Below are positions 10,381-18,787 of a stretch of DNA of 64,000 bases, piece after piece. The notes under the pieces were generated by a model. The model was not told the origin of the DNA. It worked only from the letters and a program-made list of their open reading frames with translations, and ran no database searches. Each line of letters opens with the position of its first letter. Within the stretch, counting starts at the first letter, position 1. The stretch comes from Microbacterium sp. MPKO10 (lineage in GTDB: Bacteria; Actinomycetota; Actinomycetes; Actinomycetales; Microbacteriaceae): the NCBI RefSeq assembly GCF_026107415.2, contig NZ_JAPCHX010000002.1, positions 310,001-374,000 of the forward strand. Direction: 5' to 3'. The translations under genes were made by a program, and so were the position numbers.

Positions 10381-10587
10381 ATGGGTATAAAAAGTAGGCT
10401 TCAACAACTTGCGTGGTCAGCTGCACCGGAAGGATTGGTCGCGAGCGAAGAAATCCAGGTTTTGCGCCGTCAAGTTGCCGATCTTCGGCTTGAAGTGGAG
10501 CGTTTGAAAAAGGATGTCGACGAGGCCCGTCGCGATAGCTTACGAATAGCCGAGCTCACGGACCTCGTCGTCGAGAAGATCGCTTGA
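10381..10587 (+). CDS. Small coiled-coil protein
   Basis: 68 aa, starting 2 bp after the LicD fusion and so surely in its operon. No recognised domain. The N-terminus is a short amphipathic stretch (MGIKSRLQQLAWSAAP). Residues 23-68 are a continuous heptad-like coiled coil (EEIQVLRRQVADLRLEVERL...), rich in Leu/Val/Glu/Arg. Both pyruvyl-transferase-like proteins nearby end in similar coiled coils, so this may be a stand-alone scaffold for the synthetic complex; that is inference. The 226-bp convergent space after it (10588-10813) is AT-rich, and I see neither repeats nor a clear terminator in it. Confidence 0.7.
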   Translation: MGIKSRLQQLAWSAAPEGLVASEEIQVLRRQVADLRLEVERLKKDVDEARRDSLRIAELTDLVVEKIA

Positions 10588-10813
10588 GAGTGTAGTTAAG
10601 CAATAGCAAACGCCAGGAGACTTCTTAGTACACTCGCTGAAAATTTTGCACCCGGAGAACCATCTGGGCTCGTTACGGTCTTGAGTTTTCGCGATAAGAG
10701 AGAACTCGCAGTACTCTGTAGGTAATGTACAGCCCCAATTTGACTCATCAAAAATCAGGGTGTCGTCATTAAAATCCCTCATTCCCGCCCGCTTGGGCAA
10801 GAAGCAGCAAACG

Positions 10814-12388
10814 TTACCTTCTAACGAACGATCGAACAAGTCTTCCCAACGTATCGGCGATACGGACAACTTTGCGAGAATTGGCTGCGCGCAGCTCCTC
10901 ACGTAGGGACCGAGATTCCGCGTCAGACTGCCTCTTAGCCACACTCAGCGCATCCCGATCCCGTTTCGCTTGGGCTGCCGACTTCTCCGCACGTATCCGC
11001 GCATTACTTTCCACCTGGAGTGATTTAGTCACGACGCTGAACTCGTTATACGCATCGAACTCACAGCGGCTAATCATTGGAACATGATCGAGGTGCAAAG
11101 CATCAACCTTCGCGAAGCTCAGTTTTGGGATGTCAGATGGAGCCTTTATTTGTTCGACTAACGTGTCCCACCACCTCGATGATTCCTCTTCACGGGTTTT
11201 TTTGATCGCGTCGATATGGCTAACGAACTTCTGACGCTGAAGAGTAAGTTGTTGAGCCATTGAAGCCACTGTTTCGGGTGTTGCACGTTTTGCAGGCAAA
11301 TGGAGTGCTTGAGTTCCGAAGTTTTGTTGAGCACCATGCATACGCACGAAGGAATAGGGGTCCATCCCAATTGAGATCGTCGGGATCCCGACACGCTGTC
11401 CGAGCACAATGGGGTGATAGCGCGTACTAATTGCCATCGTAGCCTTGGCCATGATTGCAAGAGACTGAGTGGCAGAGATGACCGGGAGGGGCCGTAGACG
11501 GCCTGAAGTTGAAAGGCTTACCACCTGTTGGTGAGAGAGCTGATCATGCTTCTCGTCGTCCGGGAGCGGGGAACCCGCGTGCGGAATCAACAGTATTTCT
11601 TGCCCCATCTGATTTGCGACTGCGTCCAATATCTCTGCCATCTGCTGATAGTAGAAATCTTTAGCCCAAAAGGCGTTAGCAATATGTGGTGACACCGATG
11701 CAACCGCATAGCCCTCATCCAAGTCAAGACTAGCCGACCATTGGTGGTCTGCCTCCGTGGCCTTTAAAAGGAAGGCGTCGTCCACCGATCGATATGCCGG
11801 CGCTCTTCCCTGGGTGAGGTCGTTGATCAACTCGAACGTGTGATTCTCACGGGCGGCTACCATCTGAGAACCCTCGAGGATCTCGGCGATAATCCCACGA
11901 TGATCATCATCGATCGAGGGGCCTATGGTTTGGCTCGTAAGGAAAACAGGTTTTCTGGCTTCTTTGGCAATCTTTACGAGGACAGATCGCTCATACACGT
12001 GGTAGAGGTATCGAGAGGTGATGTTACCTCCACCCGCAATGAGGACTGCGTCTGCGGCTCTCAGAAGCGAGAGAATCGCATGCGCTGGATCGTTCTCTGG
12101 GAGTGAACCGAAGTCATTTTCGATATCTGCCACCAAGGTTCGATATCGATCATCGAGCTTTGTTCGACTCCAACGAGGGCCAAATCCCAATCTGTCAATC
12201 GCTTTCACACCGTATCGTTCGCGCGCGGGCCTAGCCTCGGCCGCGATCAAAGTGATGTCCGTCACCCCGCGATCCTGCATCGCTTTTATCGCGGCTTCAG
12301 TCATTGCCTCGTCACCGAGGTGGTAGAGTCCAGCCCAACCAACATCGCCGATCATTGCGATCTTGGGGCCTGCGCTGACTTGCGGCAT
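10814..12388 (-). CDS. Polysaccharide pyruvyl transferase family protein with coiled-coil tail
   Basis: 524 aa. Residues about 8-400 match the CsaB/WcaK polysaccharide-pyruvyl-transferase fold: MIGDVGWAGLYHLGDEAMTEA at the start, VLIAGGGNITSRY, PVFLTSQTIGP, LLIPHAG and TRYHPIVLGQRVGIPTISI. These enzymes transfer pyruvate from PEP to a sugar as an acidic ketal, although some members have other roles. The last ~75 residues are a charged coiled coil ending in the basic RLVRSFVRR. The ATG shares one base with the stop of the upstream GT2-TagF fusion (TAATG), so translation is coupled. GC is visibly lower than in flanking housekeeping genes. Confidence 0.82.
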   Translation of the reverse strand: MPQVSAGPKIAMIGDVGWAGLYHLGDEAMTEAAIKAMQDRGVTDITLIAAEARPARERYGVKAIDRLGFGPRWSRTKLDDRYRTLVADIENDFGSLPENDPAHAILSLLRAADAVLIAGGGNITSRYLYHVYERSVLVKIAKEARKPVFLTSQTIGPSIDDDHRGIIAEILEGSQMVAARENHTFELINDLTQGRAPAYRSVDDAFLLKATEADHQWSASLDLDEGYAVASVSPHIANAFWAKDFYYQQMAEILDAVANQMGQEILLIPHAGSPLPDDEKHDQLSHQQVVSLSTSGRLRPLPVISATQSLAIMAKATMAISTRYHPIVLGQRVGIPTISIGMDPYSFVRMHGAQQNFGTQALHLPAKRATPETVASMAQQLTLQRQKFVSHIDAIKKTREEESSRWWDTLVEQIKAPSDIPKLSFAKVDALHLDHVPMISRCEFDAYNEFSVVTKSLQVESNARIRAEKSAAQAKRDRDALSVAKRQSDAESRSLREELRAANSRKVVRIADTLGRLVRSFVRR

Positions 12389-15300
12389 TATGCATCCCCG
12401 CGCGAGGCGAAGACAGCATCAACGAGACGTTCAGTAGCATGGCCGTCTTCTAATTCCATGTATCGGGAAACGAACAGTTCACGCTGGGGTTCGAATGTGC
12501 GTGCAACGTCATCCGCGTTGCCAATTGACTCGACGAGGTCAGCTGCTGTGCGAACAAACGGGCCGGGCGCAGTCTCCTCGAACGGTACAAAGCTCTCACG
12601 GCCTGTGAAGTAGCGCTCGAAATCGGGGACGTAATACAACGATGGCTTTCCCGTAAGCGCGTAGTCGAAACGTAAGGACGAGTAGTCAAGAACACCTATA
12701 TCCGATGCCAATATGAGGTCATTGATGTCCGGGTAGTCCGTCACGTTGATGATGTCTTCATCAGCGGAGGTACCTTGGCGAGCGTTGAAGGGATGCCCCC
12801 GTAGCAAGATAACGTAGCCGCTGCCAAGCGCACGCACGAGCTTTGTGAGGTCGATAAATTCGACCATCGCTGCAGACATATCGTCAGCTGATACATAATC
12901 GCGGAAGGTCGGGGCGTAAAGCACGGCTTTCTGACCTGGACGAATTCCGAGACGTTCACGAACCCTATTCCGAACACTATCGGCGTCGGTGGCGAGCAAA
13001 GCGTCGTTTCGCGGGTAGCCAATCTCGAGAATGTCCGACTCGATCGATGAGCCAGGGCGGTAGAACTCTTTCAAGAACGGGGTTGCATAGCTAGCAGGGG
13101 AAACGAGGTAGTCCCATTCAGACGCGCGTTTGAAGAAAGACTCTTGGCGTTCGGCAGTGAATCCGAGCTTCTGCCACCACTTATACCCGTTCAGTTTAAA
13201 AGGATACCCATGGAATGTTTCGATCAGAATCTGGCCTTCTCGCTTGACGTACCAATCAGGCTGGTGGACGTTGACCATGACATAATCTGCAGTCCCGAAT
13301 GCCTCGTAATAACGCCGAGAATCTTCAAGGACAACTCGTGCACCGTCTGGGACTTCAATGGAATGATCCCTTACAGCCCAAATGAGCTCGAGGGGACTAT
13401 CGCGACGTTGCAACTCCTTGTGCACGGCGAGTGCCGAATCATTCGCTGCTTCACCATACAAGTTCCGGAACACAATCGACTTTGGTTTTCTCGGTGAGAG
13501 CGTGTAGAACCAATCCTTCATTCTCCAACGATTGCCCCCACCGATCTCATCGTCCCGTAGTGGGGGTTCCAAGCTAAGTCCAAGTCGCCCGCCGTGTTCG
13601 CGCGATACATTGATCCGAAGCTGATCTGTCTCAAATGATTGGGGCAGGTCGGGCGCGAGCGCATCATGTACATCGAGTGCAACCGAGCCTGACTCCGAAT
13701 TCTCGAGTTGAAAAATATAGTCGCCACTTGGGAAAGCACGCTGATCGTGACCCCACTTCGCGGCCGAGAGTGGCACATGGATTGACACGCCGTCGGCCGT
13801 GAGTACGATCGGGAGATCGAACGTCGTAGAGCCAACGTGGGCAGTTGCTCGAACTGGGTCAAGGCTTGTGCGCGTGCGACGACAATTGATCACGAGCCCG
13901 TTCAGGTCATCGAGCCCGACACTGACTACGTTCAGGCAGTTTCGCTTATCTACAAGTGTCAGGCAGCCGCTGGTGAACTCTTGGACCGTATTTCCCCGGG
14001 AATCTTCTGAGTTGCGCGTTCTGACCCGCCTGGACCATACGAAGCGCCCATCGGCGTTGATTTCGTTTACATTGGGTAATTGCGGGGAGACATAGACCGT
14101 GTGTGGTGTACCGTCCGGCTCGACGACTCTAAGGTCATACGTCACACGTCCGTAACTCGATGCGAGGCTACGAGGCACGTTGATGTTGGCTGTCCACAGT
14201 CCTTCAGAAAACTCCAGTTTCTGGACAGAACGGTTGAGGCTGAATCTGTCACCGTCTCGGACCAGCGAGACTTGTGCCAATGGAACTGCACTTCGTAATG
14301 CGATATTTGCAGTGCCCCCGTCCAAGCTCGCGTGCTCAGCTGTGACTTTGGGGGTCGAAGTTTTGAAGATTACTGATCTATCAGGTCGTCGAATGGTAAC
14401 GAGGACTCTACTATCAGCCAGTTCGAGTGCCGTTGATCGTATTGATTTCCAGTCAGTTGTTACGCGCGACCATCGGCGGAGCTCGCCGCACGTTGCGCTC
14501 ACCTGTATTTCATACTCGCCATCCTGTTCAAAGGCAACATCAGGGATTGTGACGTTGAACAGAGCATCCCGCATATCCGCGTATCGACGTGTGTGCCCCA
14601 GAACCGCGCCCTCAACAGTTGTTGTCGTACTTGCGAGGGCACGGCGTTCACCGTTCTTGATATTGACGAGTTCAAATAGCATCGAATCGATATCGTCCGG
14701 ACGAATCCGGTCCACATACGCGATAACCGTGAGCTCGATTTGATCCGTCGCCGACCTGCTCATTTTTCGAGCGACTGCTCTGAGCATTGTCTCAGTTGGC
14801 GAAAGCACGAATGTATTGTCGTCGAGCACTGATTGGAGTTCTTCTCGGAGTGGGAAGCTCCCAAGGATCTGCTGACCGTGGACGACACCAGCGAAGTGAT
14901 CAGGCTGCCAGCCCTGATGTTCAAGAAATTTCAACGCGAGTTCACGATTTTCTCGGGCAACTAGACCTAGAAGGATCTTTTTCCGGGCGTCCACTAGATC
15001 CCACAACTCAGTGTCCGTGACTTGGGAGAGTAAATATTCTATAAACTCTACGAAGATCGGCCACGCCTCGGCATCCATCTGGCGAATGTTGGGGAGAAAT
15101 TCGCCAAGATTGTTGTTGAGGATCTGGCGCAAACGTTCTTGGCGAACTTCCGAAGTGCTGTATTTCTCCAATGCATCGAGCGAATCTCGCACCGCGATGT
15201 GGTGATGTTGAATGTTTCGTGCGGAAGTTACTTGTTGGGTGATAGACGATTGATCGTCTCGCTGGCGCCAATTGATGCTGACACGAGATAGCACGTCGAA

Positions 15301-16032
15301 GCATTCGGCACGGGCAAAAGCTTCCATAGAGATGGCTTGATCCTCGTAAAGCAGACCCTCCGGGAATGTGAAGTTGCACCTGTCCCAGAAGTCCCGTCTG
15401 TATACCTTGCTCCACGCGACTGCATTGACAAGTATGTCGGGAAATTCGGGGAGCGTTGTTGCTTTGCGTTCGGTGCGGTGAGCAGACCTAATCCACGGTG
15501 CAGCTGGAGGAAACGAACCTTTGAGTTCGCGCCGGTAAGGCATTACAGCAAAGCTTGACCCGGATTCCTGCAGGATACTCATCGCGTCCTGATAAGCGTG
15601 GCGATCGACAAAATCGTCGCTGTCGAGAAAAGCGAGGAACTCGCCGCGAGCATGGGCCACCCCTGCATTTCGTGCCGAGCTTAGCCCGCCGTTCTTCTTC
15701 TGTACGACTCGAATCCGAGGGTCTCGCTTGGACCAGCGTAGCGCGATGTCATAGCTTCGGTCTGGAGAGCCGTCATCGACGACGATTACTTCGACTCTGC
15801 GGTAGTTTTGCACGCTGAGCGACCGGAGACATTCATCAATGTAACGTTCAACTTCGTACGCGGGGACTACGATGCTCAGCAGACCAGGCACGTACGCACC
15901 TTTGTCTCGCGCTAGAAGCGAACGTAGTTTGACTCCAGAAGCCCAACGCCCGAGGTTTCGAACCCTTTCACGGGCCGACAACAACTCTGGACGAGCTAGA
16001 AAATCGACTGCGAGATTTCGGAAACTGCCCAA
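12388..16032 (-). CDS. Bifunctional GT2 glycosyltransferase / TagF-like CDP-alditol phosphotransferase
   Basis: 1214 aa from a TTG start with GAGGAT about 7 bp upstream. Residues about 50-270 are a GT-A family 2 domain: LLSIVVPAYEVERYIDECLR, DDGSP at 86-90, DSDD at 137-140 and the acceptor motif LLYEDQ. About 430-850 is beta-rich with no named domain. About 855-1190 is a TagF-like CDP-glycerol/CDP-ribitol phosphotransferase: IETFHGYPFK and LLRGHP hold the two expected His residues, followed by VLDYSSLRFDYALTGKPSL. It would polymerise or add alditol-phosphate and a sugar alternately. The CDP-alditol synthesis gene at 18788-20146 is nearby. The 165-bp divergent space to 16198 should hold promoters. 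Confidence 0.9.
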   Translation of the reverse strand: MGSFRNLAVDFLARPELLSARERVRNLGRWASGVKLRSLLARDKGAYVPGLLSIVVPAYEVERYIDECLRSLSVQNYRRVEVIVVDDGSPDRSYDIALRWSKRDPRIRVVQKKNGGLSSARNAGVAHARGEFLAFLDSDDFVDRHAYQDAMSILQESGSSFAVMPYRRELKGSFPPAAPWIRSAHRTERKATTLPEFPDILVNAVAWSKVYRRDFWDRCNFTFPEGLLYEDQAISMEAFARAECFDVLSRVSINWRQRDDQSSITQQVTSARNIQHHHIAVRDSLDALEKYSTSEVRQERLRQILNNNLGEFLPNIRQMDAEAWPIFVEFIEYLLSQVTDTELWDLVDARKKILLGLVARENRELALKFLEHQGWQPDHFAGVVHGQQILGSFPLREELQSVLDDNTFVLSPTETMLRAVARKMSRSATDQIELTVIAYVDRIRPDDIDSMLFELVNIKNGERRALASTTTTVEGAVLGHTRRYADMRDALFNVTIPDVAFEQDGEYEIQVSATCGELRRWSRVTTDWKSIRSTALELADSRVLVTIRRPDRSVIFKTSTPKVTAEHASLDGGTANIALRSAVPLAQVSLVRDGDRFSLNRSVQKLEFSEGLWTANINVPRSLASSYGRVTYDLRVVEPDGTPHTVYVSPQLPNVNEINADGRFVWSRRVRTRNSEDSRGNTVQEFTSGCLTLVDKRNCLNVVSVGLDDLNGLVINCRRTRTSLDPVRATAHVGSTTFDLPIVLTADGVSIHVPLSAAKWGHDQRAFPSGDYIFQLENSESGSVALDVHDALAPDLPQSFETDQLRINVSREHGGRLGLSLEPPLRDDEIGGGNRWRMKDWFYTLSPRKPKSIVFRNLYGEAANDSALAVHKELQRRDSPLELIWAVRDHSIEVPDGARVVLEDSRRYYEAFGTADYVMVNVHQPDWYVKREGQILIETFHGYPFKLNGYKWWQKLGFTAERQESFFKRASEWDYLVSPASYATPFLKEFYRPGSSIESDILEIGYPRNDALLATDADSVRNRVRERLGIRPGQKAVLYAPTFRDYVSADDMSAAMVEFIDLTKLVRALGSGYVILLRGHPFNARQGTSADEDIINVTDYPDINDLILASDIGVLDYSSLRFDYALTGKPSLYYVPDFERYFTGRESFVPFEETAPGPFVRTAADLVESIGNADDVARTFEPQRELFVSRYMELEDGHATERLVDAVFASRGDA

Positions 16033-16197
16033 TATACGATCCTCAACATCCGTGGCGGCCCTTCAGCTTCCCTGACGGCCGACGTTCTTACGTCCGGATC
16101 AGTCTAAACGTGGTCTACGTCTGGGATCTGAAAGAGTCCGCTGAGCAGATACAGTTGAGCGGGCATAGTCCGATTCAGCTTGGAGGCGTGAATAGTC

Positions 16198-17679
16198 GTG
16201 AGGATTCTTGTACGAGCCGGAAAAGCTCCGCACGATGTGGTTAGTCCGGAAGCGTCATTCGCGCGAAACCGTTCGGGAGTATTTGGCGCCAATGTCGGCA
16301 ATCTTCTGTTCACGAACGCCGTATACCGCGCTATTTACGTTCCAGGCAGCGAGGTCGTTGTCGATTCGCTCGAAACTGAATCTGTTCGAGTCAACGACAA
16401 GTACGTCGATAGAATCAATAGCGAATTCGATGTATTTGTCTTGCCGCTCGCCAACGCCTTCCGGACACAATTTCTTCCCTGGCTTGATCGACTTTCCGCA
16501 GTGATTGAAAGACTAAAGATTCCGGTAGTCGTTGTTGGTGTTGGGGCTCAGCTCGGGTTGAGTGGGGACTATTCCGGAGTATCTGACAAAACCAATGCGT
16601 CAGTCGCTAGATTTATGCGTGCAGTGCTAGATCACTCGGCCTCTGTCGGAGTTAGAGGCGAGATCACGGCTGATTATCTGAATTCTCTCGGCTTCGGGGA
16701 AGAGCATGTAGACGTTATTGGGTGTCCCTCAATGTACGACAACGGACGCCAAATGACGGTTGAAAAGAAGACGGTGCCGCCGTCAAAAGGTGCCCGACTG
16801 GGGCTGAACGTTACGCCTTCCATCCCCGGTATGGGGAAGAACCTAATGGCAGTTGCAGAGCAGTATCCAAACTCGGTCTACATACCGCAAGAGCACAGAG
16901 AACTCGCCTTGCTCTTGTGGGGGCAGAAGGTAGCAGGAAAGCTAGCCCAGGGAGTACCCGGCGATACGTCCCACCCGCTTTACAAACAAGACCGCATTCG
17001 ATTTTTTCTTGACCCTCAAACGTGGCGCGACTATTTGTCAACATGTGAATTCGCCTTCGGGAACCGGATTCACGGCAACGTCGCAGCTCTTACAGCTGGT
17101 ACTCCAGCTGTGTTGCTATCGCATGATTCGCGAACTCTCGAACTAGCGCAGTATCACGGTATACCGTACCGTCCTGTACCTTCTGCCGAGGAAGGTATTG
17201 ACGTTGGTCATTTGTACGCCGATGCAGATTTCACCGAGCTCAATCGAGTGAGCTCGGAGAATTTTGACCGGTATACCGCGTTCCTTGGTAAGAACAACAT
17301 CTCGAATATATTTGACCACGGGCAGGCCAACTCCGACTACGAGCGCCAGCTGTCGTCAACCTCGTATCCACGGCCGGTCGGGACATTGTATGCGGACGAT
17401 CGTGAAGCTCTTATCTCCCGTGTGCGCTGGCTTTGGCAAGGAGTCGAGGCGGATCAGGGTCGAAGAGTTGGCGCATATACGCCTCCATTTGCCCCGCGTC
17501 CGTCCTCGAGTGCCGATGAACTGGCTGCGTTAAAAGCCGAGGTAAGTCGACTGGAACATAAACTCAATGAGCACGAAGGCACTCTAACGTACCTTCGTCA
17601 GCCTGCAGAAAAGCGAGTCATCGAAGGTCTGAGAGTCCGCGCAGGACGGTTTCGACGTCAACACCGCAAGTCACGCTGA
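16198..17679 (+). CDS. Polysaccharide pyruvyl transferase family protein with coiled-coil tail
   Basis: 493 aa from GTG with GGAGGCG 9 bp upstream. The fold is recognisable from NVGNLLFTNAVYRAI, IPVVVVGVGAQLG, VGVRGEITADYLNSLG, VDVIGCPSMYD, LGLNVTPSIPG and FGNRIHGNVAALTAGTPAVLL. It is only distantly similar to the other pyruvyl-transferase-like protein at 10814-12388, so the two may modify different sugars. Residues about 435-493 form a coiled coil (DELAALKAEVSRLEHKL...) with a strongly basic end (RAGRFRRQHRKSR) that could bind membrane or partners. It is transcribed away from the GT2-TagF gene and overlaps the convergent acyltransferase by 9 bp. Low-GC codon usage matches that gene. Confidence 0.78.
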   Translation: MRILVRAGKAPHDVVSPEASFARNRSGVFGANVGNLLFTNAVYRAIYVPGSEVVVDSLETESVRVNDKYVDRINSEFDVFVLPLANAFRTQFLPWLDRLSAVIERLKIPVVVVGVGAQLGLSGDYSGVSDKTNASVARFMRAVLDHSASVGVRGEITADYLNSLGFGEEHVDVIGCPSMYDNGRQMTVEKKTVPPSKGARLGLNVTPSIPGMGKNLMAVAEQYPNSVYIPQEHRELALLLWGQKVAGKLAQGVPGDTSHPLYKQDRIRFFLDPQTWRDYLSTCEFAFGNRIHGNVAALTAGTPAVLLSHDSRTLELAQYHGIPYRPVPSAEEGIDVGHLYADADFTELNRVSSENFDRYTAFLGKNNISNIFDHGQANSDYERQLSSTSYPRPVGTLYADDREALISRVRWLWQGVEADQGRRVGAYTPPFAPRPSSSADELAALKAEVSRLEHKLNEHEGTLTYLRQPAEKRVIEGLRVRAGRFRRQHRKSR

Positions 17680-18777
17680 TTTTCGAGGTTCACTGCCGGC
17701 CGTAACCAGAGCAGCGAGATGGCGGTTCAATATTTTGCGCATTCGGGGGCCGATCGGCTTCTCGATCAACACATTGATCAGCCAAGCAATAAGAAGGACT
17801 CCGAAGGTTGCCAAACACAAGGCGATCCAGTTTGGCACAGACTGAAGGTTCGTGAGCATCCACCACCCCCAGTGCTCGTGAATAAGATAAAGGGGGTAAG
17901 TCATTAGCCCAAGGACTGTCATCCAACGTGCCCGCACTCGATTTAGCCTTGTCAGCGCAAAGGCGCAGATTGCGGAAGCGCCTACGCCAAGGACGAGCGC
18001 GATGATGATCGGATTTAAGGCGTCGTCTGTATTTGATTGGGCCCCGAGTCGAGTGCCCCCATTTGTCTGGAAGACTGAAAATACCCAATTAACAGCGAGC
18101 GTGGCCCAGAGGACAAAGTTTCGTGGCTGTTTGACGAGCAGGTAGATGATGATCCCCATGCAAAATAGCGGTGCCTGCTCAGGCATGAAGATCATGTCGA
18201 CAACATCCGAATTCAAACGCTGAAAGATGGCCGCGATCGGTGGCCAGAGCACAGCAACCGCTAATGCAACAGCTCGAGTCAACCCGATTGTGATGAGGCC
18301 GAAGACGAGAACGTAAAACCGAAGTTCTGCCCACAGCGTCCAGTAGACGCCATCAACGTGCGGCACGTCAAAGACTTCTTGCAACATCGTCAGGTTGATG
18401 AGTGATTGCGCGATTGAGATGTCTTTGCCTGCTGGCCATAGGAATAGGAGCAGGAGAGACGTCAATATGACTCCTGCCCAGTACGCTGGGTAAACTCTGC
18501 TTACTCGTGAGGCAATGAATGCTATCGGTTTGCGCCCCTCGGCGCTCAGCAGAATCACAAATCCGCTGATAACAAAGAAGATCTCGACGCCGAGGAAACC
18601 GTACTTTGCAACCGGAAATAGCTCAGGAAATACCTGGTCGACAGGTTCGTCCCAAGCATCATTATCACGAGCAACGAAATGGTAAAGCAACACAGCCGCG
18701 GCGGCGGCAAATCTCGTGAGATCAATAAGTGCGAATCGTGGTCGTGCCGACTCGGCCGAGGATGAAGCGAGTTGGAT
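17671..18777 (-). CDS. Acyltransferase family 3 (OafA-like), likely ATC start
   Basis: Integral membrane O-acyltransferase with about ten hydrophobic segments, moving an acyl group across the membrane onto a sugar. Family motifs: VLLYHFV, GFLGVEIFFVISGFVILLS, RVSRVYPAYW, YWTLWAELRFYVLVFG and a late YPLYLIHEH. The first ordinary start is GTG 18693, but it would cut off the first helix. The frame upstream encodes RFALIDLTRFAAAAA leading into VLLYHF, exactly what this family has there. No ATG/GTG/TTG exists between that stretch and the previous in-frame stop. An ATC at 18777 sits 5 bp after AAGGAAG, giving 368 aa. Canonical alternative: 17671-18693, 340 aa. Confidence 0.8.
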   Translation of the reverse strand: MQLASSSAESARPRFALIDLTRFAAAAAVLLYHFVARDNDAWDEPVDQVFPELFPVAKYGFLGVEIFFVISGFVILLSAEGRKPIAFIASRVSRVYPAYWAGVILTSLLLLFLWPAGKDISIAQSLINLTMLQEVFDVPHVDGVYWTLWAELRFYVLVFGLITIGLTRAVALAVAVLWPPIAAIFQRLNSDVVDMIFMPEQAPLFCMGIIIYLLVKQPRNFVLWATLAVNWVFSVFQTNGGTRLGAQSNTDDALNPIIIALVLGVGASAICAFALTRLNRVRARWMTVLGLMTYPLYLIHEHWGWWMLTNLQSVPNWIALCLATFGVLLIAWLINVLIEKPIGPRMRKILNRHLAALVTAGSEPRKSA

Positions 18778-18787
18778 AAATGCTTCC

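Noticed and set aside
10540-10944. A 134-aa minus-strand frame beyond the pyruvyl-transferase-like gene
   Set aside because: It overlaps that gene's C-terminus in another frame and runs into the small coiled-coil gene. No domain and no start signal.
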